Positions 1-9,242 of a DNA stretch of 11,138 nt are shown here, piece after piece (positions within the stretch are counted from its first letter, which is position 1; each line of letters begins with the position of its first letter). The stretch covers positions 1-11,138 of the forward strand of contig CAJVPP010003639.1 of NCBI GenBank assembly GCA_910592005.1. The letters run 5' to 3'. The position numbers and the translations under genes were made by a program. Under the pieces are notes generated by a model. That model ran no database searches. It was not told the origin of the DNA and saw only the letters and a program-made list of their open reading frames with translations. Origin of the DNA: Funneliformis mosseae (taxonomy: Eukaryota > Glomeromycota > Glomeromycetes > Glomerales > Glomeraceae).

Positions 1-25
1 TTGAAAGATTTTATAAAATAAATTT

Positions 26-95
26 GACTCGACTCGACTCGAAAAAAATGAGTCGAATAGAGTTGGTCTTTAAACTTAACTCGACTCGACTCATT
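26..95. repeat. GACTC pentanucleotide repeats with inverted copy
   Basis: GACTCGACTCGACTCG at 26-41 and ACTCGACTCGACTC at 79-92 are direct copies of a 5-bp unit. Between them AATGAGTC (47-54) is the exact inverted partner of GACTCATT (88-95). This may be the end of a dispersed element that extends left of the window, but nothing identifies it. Confidence 0.7.
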
Positions 96-2225
96 CGGAA
101 CTCTAGTTTGAACAGCTCATACAAAACAGCCTATTTCTGCTGTTATTATATACCAGAATCTTAAGAAAGTTAAACTTATATCTTATATATTTTATAAAAA
201 AAACCTGCAATGACAGAAGTACATTGTTAGACTTATCTCAAATAGACTCATGCACATAAAATTGGAGAGAAAAAAAATGGAAAAGAGTACTTTTTTCAGA
301 TGAAAGTACTTTTACATAATTTTAACAAGATCGTCAAGAAAAGGTATAGTGTGAATTTAGAGAAGAATTAAATCTAGACTGTATTGCAGTTACTGTAAAA
401 TATAGTCTTAATAGAATGTTTTAGGGTGCTTTTTTTAGTATGGACTTGGACTAATTATTCCATTAAAAGGCTCAGTTACTGGTCAAACACATGCTAAGGT
501 TATTAATAGTTATTTTCTCATACCCTAATTGTTTAGCTATTGTGTGACTTGATTATTTACAATTATGGCTATAAACGATTATGCTATAAGTTTTTGAAGT
601 AAGTAGCTTTATATTTCTGAAAAATTCCAAGAAAAAATGAAGTGCAAGGGTTTGTTTATTGTAATAATAAGTGCAAAATTATGTATTATTTATATTATAT
701 TAACACGTGATGATCAGCATAATTTTGGCTAAGCAAACTGGCTGAATAATTTTAATCGCCCTCTATATTTGTTCAGATACAATAGATGTGCTATATTATT
801 TATAATTACAGATAATGTTATCCTGATTTTTCAAATTATAATGCTAAGCCTTTATTTTTTTTTTCTCATTAAAAAGAGATATATCTTTATAGTAGATAGA
901 TATTTTACATATTCTTTTTGTTTTTAGTAAAAATTACTTTTATAGAAATTGATATAAAACTTTTATTAGATAAGTTCTGAATTATCTCTTTATTTATCAA
1001 ATTACTTTAAAAGTATATAAAATAAAAGGTATATTTTAGAAATTTTTTTATTACAATCTTATGAATTTATCTCTATAGTTGTAAATTTATTTAAAATTAA
1101 ATGATCAAATTTTTTATATAAATTTAATATATAATGATCATTTCAAAAATCAACTAATCAGATTTAAGCCCATTATGCTATTTCAAGTCCTAACCTATAA
1201 GATGAAAATTCCTTTTTACTATTTTAAATTATTACTAAAGTTATTGTTAAGTTTGTTATTTGCTAATAAATTGTTATCATCTAAAGTACTAATATACCCA
1301 TTCTTCTTCTTGATATTTTTTTTATAAAACCCTTAAACTGTAATCTTTTTAATATTTCTACCTAATTCATGAATTTTTATTACTACATAAAGACACATTT
1401 CTTCTAAATTAAAATTTTTTTCTACCTTAATTTTATCAAAAATTTGCTTAAATTGAGTCTAAATAGTTAAACTAAATCTTGTCAAATATGAAGTTAACTT
1501 AGTTAAGCTACTCATCATTAAAGCTTTTTATATTAATAATAATTTCTTAAATTTTATACTAGTTATATAACTTAGATATAATATTTTATATTTATTAAAC
1601 ATAAAACAAACTAGTACTAAATATTCTAAAGGAAACTGATAAATATTTGATTAAAATATAGTATTAAAACTAATAGGAAAAAAAGATTTAGATAAAATTA
1701 GAAAATTTATAATTAAAACTACTGTAATTTGTTATTTATGATGACAATTAAGAAGACAAAAAAGAAAAAATTAATGGGGATATTTCTGTTAGTTCATAAT
1801 CAAATGATTATTAAAAGAAGAAACTGAAATTGCTCAATAATTAATCTTTTTACTTTTTATAATTTCATAGTTATGAAATTCTTTAGTCATTTTTTTGAAA
1901 TTTTTTTTTTTATTTAATTCATTCTTAATTATTATTATATTTTTTGAAGTATATAAAAATAGTCATTGTAGAATTTTTTTAATTTTAGAATATAAAATAT
2001 GTATTTGATTATCTCACATTTTTGATTCTAATAATTGTAAAAAATTCCGTCTTTCATATTTATTTATAATTTATCAGATTAACTAGATTAAGAAGTGAAT
2101 TAAGAATTGGAATTTTAAATGTTGAATTAAGCACAATCAAATAAATATTATTAAAATTCTTATCATATTTACAATTTGATTTTTTTTACTATAATGAATG
2201 ATGTGATAATTAACAAATTTTGGTC
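96..2225. other. Very AT-rich spacer without a recognised gene
   Basis: About 2.1 kb of AT-rich DNA with many short A and T runs and no convincing open frame or RNA gene on either strand. GC falls to 5 of 60 bases at 1081-1140. The only ordered element worth noting is a 9-bp inverted repeat, AATTTCATA and TATGAAATT, at 1861-1880. Confidence 0.6.
1861..1880. repeat. Short near-perfect palindrome
   Basis: Arms AATTTCATA and TATGAAATT meet around a two-base centre (GT). In DNA this AT-rich, short palindromes arise by chance quite often, so no function is inferred. Confidence 0.5.
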
Positions 2226-2949
2226 ATAATTAACTGTGGCGCGGGCGCTAAATAAAGAAATACTGCGGCAAAAGATTATTATACCAAAAATGGATCTTTA
2301 CTATGTATCAACGTAAAATTTAAAGAACATCCATTCAAGATATAAACAATTAGTAAATGGCGACTTTATTGACGGTTCCAAACAAGACTCTGCAATTAAC
2401 TGGCTGGCTACGCATATTTTGTTTGGCGACTAATTTAGGAGAACTTTGGTTTGAGCGAAACCGCGGCTCGTACCAATAATCAATTATGTTGCTGAGGTTA
2501 TTCTGACAGAGGAGTGTCTTGTAACAAATAATGAACCTGTCTTTTATATTCTGAACGTAGACAATGAGATTTTTACTTTAGTAATTGGATAGCCCAAAAT
2601 TTTCGATAATATTATCTAAATGTTTTGTCCAAAATGTTCGAGTACGAAACCTCAGGGGTTTGCTTACTTAATATGGTAATCGTCATTGTTGAAAGAATTT
2701 CCAAACCAATGTATATTTCTATATGAGGATATTAACGGATGATACGTAAATTTTGTTCTAAAATATTCCAAACTTTTCGATTGTTGCACGCGATCAGCAC
2801 ATATAAACAGTGCCCCACCTGAGAACATTTCTCTCTTTACTTTTTTCGCCAACAAAAAAACAGTTCTGTCAAATATTATTTCGCTATTGTTGCCCTCCGA
2901 AGGAACGTAAAGAGAGTTTATTTATTATATATTAAGAAAAAACCTTACT

Positions 2950-3122
2950 ACAAATGAAACAAACGAAAGACTTTCCCGATAACGCTACGCTTCTTACAAA
3001 TGAAACGGAAGGATTTCTTCGATAACGCTACGCTACTGACAAACGGAACGGACAGACTTCTTCGATAAAGCTATACCGACAACGAAACGAAGGGCTTTTC
3101 GCATCTAGATTCAAAATTTAAG
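2950..3122. repeat. Imperfect tandem repeat, four units of 40-46 bp
   Basis: Units start at 2950, 2996, 3039 and 3079. Each opens with ACAAATGAAAC, ACAAACGGAAC or ACAACGAAACG; the first two continue to GATAACGCTACGCT and the third to GATAAAGCTATACCG. Units 1 and 2 are the closest pair. Divergence between units suggests an old array. Confidence 0.75.
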
Positions 3123-3178
3123 GTAGACGCGAGAAAAGTCCATTTCTGATACGGGTAGAACTGATAATGGGAGAAGTG

Positions 3179-3298
3179 TTATATAGTCATTTTTATATAT
3201 CAAAGCAAGTTAATCTTTTAAATAGCGTTGGCTTTGATAAAAATAACACGATGCAGAGTAATTTATTACAAATCGTCCCTTTATTATTGACTATATAA
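3179..3298. repeat. Nested inverted repeats
   Basis: TTATATAGTCA (3179-3189) is the exact inverse of TGACTATATAA (3288-3298). Inside it TATCAAAGC (3198-3206) is the exact inverse of GCTTTGATA (3231-3239). The 120-bp unit could be a small element with terminal inverted repeats, or a stem-loop RNA. It lies between the two direct repeats. Confidence 0.55.
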
Positions 3299-3477
3299 TA
3301 ACCTCTTAACCCCTCGCTGATGTGCTGCTGATGTACTTTGGCGGCGCTCACCGAGTAATATTCTAAAAATCCAGAACCTAAATTAGTGGTCCCATTGGTA
3401 CTGGCTGTTCTTCCTTAGGAGTAGTTAACCACGGAAGTTACTCACGCCCGACCCTTTATCTTTATTTTATTTAAACA

Positions 3478-3556
3478 TAGAAACGGACGATTCCGAAATT
3501 ATTCCGATAACTGACAAACGAAACGAACGACTTTCGCTTCAAAGATTCAATTAAGA
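3478..3556. repeat. Distant direct copy of the tandem repeat
   Basis: GAAACGGACGATTCC at 3480 and ACAAACGAAACGAACGACTTT at 3514 match the units at 3041-3122. The match includes the unit-4 tail: TCGC, then AGATTCAA and TTAAG, in the same order. Two stretches of about 80 bases are thus repeated in the same orientation with some 355 bases between them. A run of A follows (TTAAG then A9 at 3556-3564). Confidence 0.65.
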
Positions 3557-3651
3557 AAAAAAAACCAAAAAAATTTTATTTTTATTTTAGATGGTCGCAA
3601 TCCATAAAAAAAATTGCGGTAATGAATTAAATTTATTAAAAATTCTCAGAG

Positions 3652-3680
<29 letters not shown>
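3652..3680. repeat. A29 homopolymer
   Basis: Twenty-nine consecutive A bases, about 90 bases to the right of the repeat island. It could be a retroposon tail or simple replication slippage. Its exact length is unreliable in most sequencing methods. Confidence 0.9.
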
Positions 3681-3682
<2 letters not shown>

Positions 3683-4426
3683 TAATAAAAAAAAACCATA
3701 AGAAACAAATCTTGCATAATTATATATGCCGAGCTTTCTTTCAAATCATCCTAAAATTCTCTTTCATGGCAACTAACCATTTGACTTCGTCAGCATACAA
3801 TCATTAACATAATTAAAACAATAGGGTTAAGTTCCTTTTGGAAGATTTTTTTTTTTTTTTTTAAAAACATTGGAAATGGAATTCGTCGAATGTGTACGAT
3901 TTTGAAGGTTAATTATGAAATTTTCCTTTTAAAATTATGGCACTTAAAGACGGTACTTAGGTGATGTTAATTCTTTTAGAAAGAGCAAACATTTAATAAT
4001 GCATCTATTAATATAATATATTTCATATTATAATAAATTTTACCTTGGATGTTCCGTATTATGGATTTTGCTGTAAACATTGAAGATAAGTAACTATAAC
4101 ATATAATATAATCCCAATCGATTCTCGAGTCTTTTCGCTTTTTCACGAAATTATTCGCAATTAATTATTGGGTAAAATAAAAATGTTGGCTCTTGTACCA
4201 AGTCGTTTTGTATGAAATCTGTAGACTTTTGGTCCCGTTACCAAAAAACATTTATTAATTGTAATTTATGCATTTAATAAGATTATTATTCATTAATTCT
4301 TCTATTTCTTATTCTCTTATATGCAGATATTGAATACTTATTAAACTCTGAAAAATTTTCTTAATATATTGTACTCATTAAAAGTATTTGCATGTATATG
4401 AAAATGTATTTTTTTTTTGTTTTTTT

Positions 4427-4432
4427 TTTAAT
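4427..4432 (-). terminator. Possible poly(A) signal of the Dicer gene
   Basis: ATTAAA on the minus strand, about 74 bases after the stop codon, is the commonest variant of AATAAA and is followed by an A-rich stretch. The first exact AATAAA downstream lies at 4256-4251, some 250 bases past the stop. Fungal poly(A) signals are loose, so the real site may be elsewhere. Confidence 0.3.
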
Positions 4433-4505
4433 AAATTATATTATACATTTGATGTTCACATTTAAAATAATATAAAAATAATTGCCACAACTCTTATCTA
4501 TGTAA

Positions 4506-4749
4506 TTAATCCAACAATTCTTCATCATCGTCATCTTCATTAAGTAATTTATCATCTTTAGGAAGAGCTGAACACGAGCATACACTTTCAAGGTATCCTG
4601 GTTCATTTTCGATTTTATCATAAACCGCTTGAGCTGCTATCTTTCTTGCTGCACGAATATTATTTGACTTCCCATGTGATACTGGCGAATCATGAATAAA
4701 AATAGTACAACGTTGAGATTCTGTCTCTTTTTCTTCAGAAGTATGATTT
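4506..4749 (-). CDS. Dicer exon 6: dsRNA-binding domain end and acidic tail
   Basis: Residues 1359-1439 and the stop. The dsRBD starts in exon 5 ([12 protein letters not shown]) and continues here with [22 protein letters not shown], where the HGK strand and the basic Ala-rich helix are the dsRNA-contacting features of the fold. The protein ends in a short acidic tail, [10 protein letters not shown]. Acceptor CAATAACAG lies at 4751-4750. The split codon restores Arg1359 and keeps the frame to TAA at 4508-4506. Confidence 0.9.
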
Positions 4750-7700
4750 CTGTTATTGTAAAATGAATTAATAAGTAAAGAAAGATAAATCGAACCTTGG
4801 TCGGAAGCAAAAAAAAAAACCCCCCTCATACCTCAACAACAAACTGGTGCATCCTATTTTTTGCATATATTCTGTTAATTTCTTCACCGGATGAACTTTC
4901 AACGTTTCAGGAGTAACGTGTACATCTAAAATGGGTTTTATCCAAATATCAAATAATCTCTGCGGCGCAGCTGGATCAAACTCTGAATCCACGAAAACAG
5001 CTCCCAACATACTTTCAACAACGTCACTCATAACCTTTGGGACGTCCAAGTCGCTCCAATATTCTCCAACAGCTTCACCCTTATTTCGCATTCCATCTAC
5101 AATATTTACAAAATCGGTCATGCCTGCCATCAACTTTGGCGAGAAATGAATAATATGTCTTTGAAGTCCTATTACTTCACAAACAGCTCCAAGGAACTGA
5201 TTATTAACAGATGCATCTTTTAGATCTGTGATCATTCCTGGTGTCCCATTAGGATATTTTTCAAATAAATATTTGACCGTCATGAAATCCAATATAGCAT
5301 CACCTAAAAATTCAAGACGTTGATAACATGAAGTTGAAGAGTTGGGTAAACTAGCGTGAGTGAGTGCTTCTACAATTAAAATTTTATTTTTAAATGTATG
5401 TTCACAAATCTTTTCAACTTTTTCAACGTCCACACACTTAAGAGCTTTTTGATTAACGCGTGGAGGGTTTTTATTCTTTTGATGAAAATGATCCCATTCT
5501 GTAATATCATCGAATGGAACTTCCACAGCCGCAGCACATTTTAGAGCAGCATCCACATTACCACTCAAATAAGCAGCGCCTAACATTGCTTCTATAACAT
5601 CAGCAAGGGTTTTGTCAGCTAAACCATGTTTCTTTAACTGCTCCAACATCTCAGGTTCATCAACTGTGGTAATCATGTTGGTTGGTCTCCAAGCTCTGCG
5701 ATTGAATGGGAGTGACGTTATGTATTCGTAGATATGCAGTTTCTTTGCACTTCGATAAAGCTGCTTGTTACAAATAATTCTAATACGTTGGCAATGAAGT
5801 TGACCTTCATGTTTATCAGGAAACATGACATACAACCTTATCGTCACACAAAATTTTAAGAATGAGTCACCTAACGTTTCGAGACGTTCGTAATTCATTT
5901 CCATGTTAGCGGATGGAGTCGTTAATGCCACTAATAATAAGTCATCTCTAATAGGCAAATCCATTTTTAATCTTAATTCTAATGCTAAAAGTTGAGAATT
6001 AATTCTAGTGAGAATAGCAGGTAACATAAGGGCGGATCTAAAGATGGAAGCAGTAATTGTATATTCTTTACAAAATTCCGGAATCACAAAGGTGGCTGTT
6101 CTACCTTTTAATGTTGGTATTGCTCCAGGTACGGGTTGTAAAAAATTCATAACCTTTGAAATTTTACGAACTTGAAATAAGGGTTGTTCCGGATGTTTCA
6201 TATCTAAGTCAAATGACTTTTTATAATATTCTGCAAAATTTTTACAACCAACTTCACGTAAAACCATTCCCTCCGGAATAGGGGACAGTGGAGAAAGGTC
6301 ATGTCGAATAGATTGAACAAAATAGCGCCGTAAGTTGTCGGAATAATCGATTATTACAGCATCCTCCATGTCAGATACTTTATTAAGGTCAATAGGTGCA
6401 TGTTTTTCGTTAACAGCTATTTCCATACTTTCCCAATCAATGAAATCAAGTGTTTGCTCGTTTATAGGCGTATTTCTAACAAGTGGTACGACAAGGTATG
6501 GGAAATTTTCGAATTCGCAAATAAACTCTTTGTTGACTATGGAGGTAAATGTGCGCAAAGTAAATTTAAAAGCTATTTCCTTTTTTTCAAGACTGACTTT
6601 AATTGGAGTCGAATAAGGAAACAAATTAAGTACTTTATTAATTCCGTGGAAATATAACGTAATTGGTGGAGTTTCCGGAAATCGTTTACGTGTTAATAAA
6701 CATAGGGTGCGATATGAGTATCCGTCATACTTTTCATCTTCCATGTCTAACTTTAGAATAGTGCCATAAAGTTCTTCTGGAATTTTGGGCTGATCTTCTT
6801 CAATAGTCCATAAGTCTGGAGATTTCAAGAGATACTCTCTCTTAGATTTTTTTGCTCCTTCAACCAAACCATGTTCATCCTTGGACGGTTTTGTCATTTC
6901 ATGATCTTCTTCGATCCATACTTCTTCTGGTAATAGATGATCATCTAATGCCTTTTTTTCGTATAATTGTAGACAAGCTTTAAACGCAGCAGCTTTTTTT
7001 GCTTTACTTCTACTACTACAAACTTCACTAATAACTTCACGAATTGGTGCATTATTTGGTAATTTAAGATTACAAGTATATCCAACGTATTCTTTTGTAA
7101 AAGTAAAATCCGGTTGCAACATACAATAACTGTCTGCAGGAAGCCTTGAACAATAATAACCGATTAACGAAACAGCTGATTCATAACTCAATAATGCCCC
7201 AGTTGACGGAATGAGATAATAATGTCCTTCATCATCGTCGTCGTCATCAGAATCATCTATGATATCAGCCATCTGTGATTTGCGATCCTCAGGAAGCATC
7301 TGGCACCAAGCCTTCATATCGCTCTCAGCTTTTCGCATTTCTCTGAGTAAACCATGTTCTTTAAGATTTCCACTTTCTACCATTACAATATACTTTGAAT
7401 CTTTACGGCGAGCCCTGCCTCGAGATTGAATATAAGCTCTCAATGTATTAAAGAAGTCAAACCTAATATTTGTTTTAAATAAATTATTTATTAAATTGAA
7501 TATGTTAAAACATGTTTAAAATAAAAAAATTTTTATACCTAATAACGACATTGCAGGGTTGGATATCTAAACCTTCTTCTGCTACATTAGTGGCAATTAA
7601 TAAATTGATTTTTCCATCGCGAAACGAGTTAATAGTTTTGTTCTGTTTCTTGAATTTCATTTGCAAGTCTCCTTCTTCACTAGAACCATGCCCAACCAAG

Positions 7701-9242
7701 ACATCAGATTTTATAAAATCTAAAGTACCAATCTCTTCCAATAAATAATGCAACACATTAGCAGTATGACGACGTTCAACAAATACTATGCCACAAAATT
7801 CATCAGACTGTTTTTGAAAACAATCCAAAACTTTTATCAATTTTATGACTTTTGGGGATAGAATATTAGGATCGCATATAGGGGGTGGAAAAGACCAATC
7901 GCGGACAATATCTAACACCTTTTGCATTAGACGTTGTTCTTCTTGTAAATCCACATTATTAATCAACTCTGGAGCTAATAACTTTGCATCACATTTATTT
8001 TCATTTAATTCATCCAATATATATTTCCAGACCTGATCCGAACACCAAGGGCCAAGAACTTGGAGAGCTTGTACAGCACTTCCAAACGCTCTTTGAAATT
8101 TCTCTGCACCAAGACATTCTTTCCAAAGTGACTTGTAAAGTACAGTTTCTTCGTATTCTGGTGGAGGGTCATATCTTATTGCTATCTCCTCAGGACGATT
8201 GATAAATCTACGAAGTTCATCAGTATCACTAGCCGTGAATACTTTAGCATTTAGATTATGCTCAAGGTGACTACTATTTAAGTAATAATCAATGAAATCA
8301 TTAACAAACACAGTTAAGAAAATTATTAGACCGAATGCAAGGAATTATGATACCTGGCAGAATGAAGAGTACTACGGGTATTTACAGGAGATGCCGTCAT
8401 ACCGAATATTTTTGGCCTTTGTTCTTCAGGACATCGATCATAAAACTCTCTCATAATTAAGTTATATGGATGTTTTTTCGAAGCGTGATGGCACTCATCA
8501 AAAACTAATAGATTAACCTTCGACATTCATTAAATAAATAATTTGATTACAATGAGATTCCTTTTATCCATCAAAATATACGAACGATAATCACTTAAAA
8601 CTCGAAATATTTACCTGTGTCAAGGAAATGAATCCGTGACGTAGAATATTTAAAAAAATTTGTGCAGTCATAACTAATACATCAAAATTTTCAAAATAAT
8701 TTCGCCATTGTTTTTCACTCCATAAATCGACACCCATTTCTCCACAAAAGTGCTTAACTTTTAAATCGCAATTTGCATTGATCACGCTGGCTTGTTGAAA
8801 AACCAGAGGTACGAGATTTACCAGAAAGAATGTGAGTTTGGTCTGAAAATATAGTATGTGATCATTAAAGGAAAGATAATATGCCAAGATGCCAATAAAA
8901 GTTTAATAAATAGATGATAAATACCTCTCGTCTAGTCATCCTAAGCTCCCGCTCATTTGTTGCAATTTCTTTTATTAACATTACAGCAATGAAAGTTTTT
9001 CCGCTTCCAGTATCCAAAACTGCTATTACATTATCATTCTTAGCTTTTTCGTACAGCTCAATTTGATATTTACGAGCAGTTAATGCCTGGTTCACAATCT
9101 CCGGAGTAGTCGGAACATTAACTTCGCTTAATTTGGTTTTCTTCTTGCTTTCGCCATTTTGTAATTCCGAATTATCATTCTCATTATCTGAACTAACGTT
9201 GAAAAGTTCGTCAATATTTATTGTACTAGGAGCGTTAGTCAT
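4506..9242 (-). CDS. Dicer-like ribonuclease III, six exons, 1439 aa
   Basis: Spliced gene: 9242-8925, 8842-8615, 8517-8354, 8273-7539, 7462-4832 and 4749-4506. The pieces total 4320 nt and join in one frame. Introns are 82, 97, 80, 76 and 82 nt, all GT-AG, in phases 0, 0, 2, 2, 2; reading through any of them meets a stop. The ATG is the first one downstream of the TATA box, has A at -3, and follows an in-frame TAA at 9278-9276. Seen in the protein: helicase (about 55-510), DUF283 (573-653), PAZ (about 818-958), RNase IIIa (about 991-1120), RNase IIIb (about 1163-1310), dsRBD (about 1339-1407). Known of the family: Dicer binds dsRNA ends through PAZ and cuts both strands with an intramolecular RNase III dimer, making small RNAs for Argonaute. 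No domain is missing and no key residue is changed, so I infer an active enzyme. Fungal symbols differ (dcl1, dcl2), so none is given. Confidence 0.95.
4832..7462 (-). CDS. Dicer exon 5: motif VI, DUF283, PAZ, both RNase III domains
   Basis: Residues 482-1359 (both end codons split). QSRGRARR at 494-501 is helicase motif VI, with its arginine fingers. An acidic linker (551-560) leads to DUF283 (573-653, near 7191-6949). PAZ lies near 6456-6034, with [12 protein letters not shown] as its C-terminal signature. RNase IIIa (near 5937-5548) carries [13 protein letters not shown] and [13 protein letters not shown], with acidic residues E1010, D1014, D1103 and E1106. RNase IIIb (near 5421-4978) carries [13 protein letters not shown] and [13 protein letters not shown], with E1199, D1203, D1295 and E1298. 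The exon ends inside the dsRBD at donor GTATGA. Confidence 0.95.
7228..7257 (-). repeat. GAY trinucleotide repeat coding an acidic linker
   Basis: Ten codons encode [10 protein letters not shown] (residues 551-560) between helicase motif VI and DUF283. The bases are mostly GAT/GAC repeats, so the tract can change length by whole codons without breaking the frame. A flexible acidic linker here should not affect catalysis. Confidence 0.8.
7539..8273 (-). CDS. Dicer exon 4: helicase linker and helicase C domain
   Basis: Residues 237-482. The first part ([16 protein letters not shown], then the helical stretch to about residue 390) matches the insert between the two RecA-like lobes in Dicers. 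The C lobe follows: GIVFVERR at 398-405 and [11 protein letters not shown] at 464-474 (motif V). The donor is ATTAG followed by GTATAA; the split codon 482 becomes Arg in NVVIRFD. The acceptor of the preceding intron is a tandem TAGTAG, so the exon could also start at 8270. Confidence 0.9.
8354..8517 (-). CDS. Dicer exon 3: DECH box and TASP motif
   Basis: Residues 183-236 plus two bases of codon 237. [11 protein letters not shown] places the Walker B DECH box at 189-192. GMTASPVNT gives helicase motif III at 223-226. I place the acceptor after TCGAAG, at 8519-8518. An ATG lies just upstream at 8526, but starting there would make only a fragment and ignore the upstream exons. The donor is GCCAG followed by GTATCA. 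Confidence 0.9.
8615..8842 (-). CDS. Dicer exon 2: helicase motifs Ia and Ib
   Basis: Residues 107-182. It starts [17 protein letters not shown], the usual Dicer motif Ia region, and continues to VLVMTAQI at 161-168 (motif Ib). Acceptor TTTTCAG lies at 8844-8843 and donor GTAAAT follows GFISLTQ, both phase 0. Joining to exon 3 gives [15 protein letters not shown], a typical Dicer junction, which fixes both borders of intron 2. Confidence 0.92.
8925..9242 (-). CDS. Dicer exon 1: acidic N-terminus and helicase motif I
   Basis: Residues 1-106. The first 45 or so residues are polar and acidic, with no domain recognised. The helicase then begins: [12 protein letters not shown] around residue 60 supplies the conserved Gln, and DTGSGKT at 77-83 is the Walker A loop with Lys82 for ATP binding. 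The exon ends after Glu106 (RRE) at donor GTATTT, phase 0. The frame could be extended upstream only through a GTG at 9263, which is not a likely eukaryotic start. Confidence 0.93.

Larger units (their letters stand above)
2226..3556. other. GC-richer island, probable decayed repetitive element
   Basis: Base composition jumps from the surrounding spacer to about 42-47% GC (25/60 at 2401-2460, 27/60 at 2461-2520, 28/60 at 3001-3060). It opens with a GC block (GGCGCGGGCGC, 2238-2248) and contains imperfect short repeats, a longer direct repeat and nested inverted repeats. Several frames are open for 40-75 codons on both strands, for example 2357-2479 (+, ATG start, 40 aa), 2455-2592 (+, no ATG), 2577-2350 (-, no ATG) and 3414-3193 (-, no ATG, 73 aa). 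None gives a protein family I recognise. A degraded mobile element or a dispersed non-coding repeat is the best guess. Confidence 0.5.
3557..4505. other. AT-rich spacer and Dicer 3' flank
   Basis: No gene seen. It holds an A29 run (3652-3680), a T17 run (3846-3862), a small hairpin of CGCAAT and ATTGCG (3596-3601, 3613-3618), and long T runs at 4409-4429. On the minus strand these last runs form an A-rich tract in the predicted Dicer 3' untranslated region. Open frames here are short and have no family resemblance. Confidence 0.55.

Noticed and set aside
2664..2855. Minus-strand open frame of 63 residues in the island
   Set aside because: It starts at TTG, shows no domain or family resemblance, and overlaps low-complexity spacer. 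It was left as part of the unidentified island.
2950..3122. CRISPR-like array
   Set aside because: Units are adjacent and diverged, with no constant repeat separated by unique spacers, and the genome is eukaryotic.
3700..3850. tRNA or SINE between the A29 and T17 runs
   Set aside because: No A-box or B-box promoter and no cloverleaf could be made out.
4436..4621. Minus-strand open frame of 61 residues overlapping Dicer exon 6
   Set aside because: It is out of frame with the conserved dsRBD and runs into the A-rich 3' region. It is a shadow of exon 6.
4931..8202. Plus-strand open frames of 63-85 residues within the Dicer gene
   Set aside because: All lie opposite conserved Dicer coding sequence and have no recognisable family; they are antisense shadows.
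8326..8526. Separate small gene starting MSKVNLL at 8526
   Set aside because: The sequence after MSK is Dicer DECH-box exon 3, and splicing at 8518 joins it smoothly to exon 2. The ATG is inside intron 2.
4506..9242. Broken Dicer pseudogene with frameshifts
   Set aside because: Each interruption has GT-AG borders of normal length, and splicing restores both frame and conserved motifs at every junction. The exons have no internal stop.
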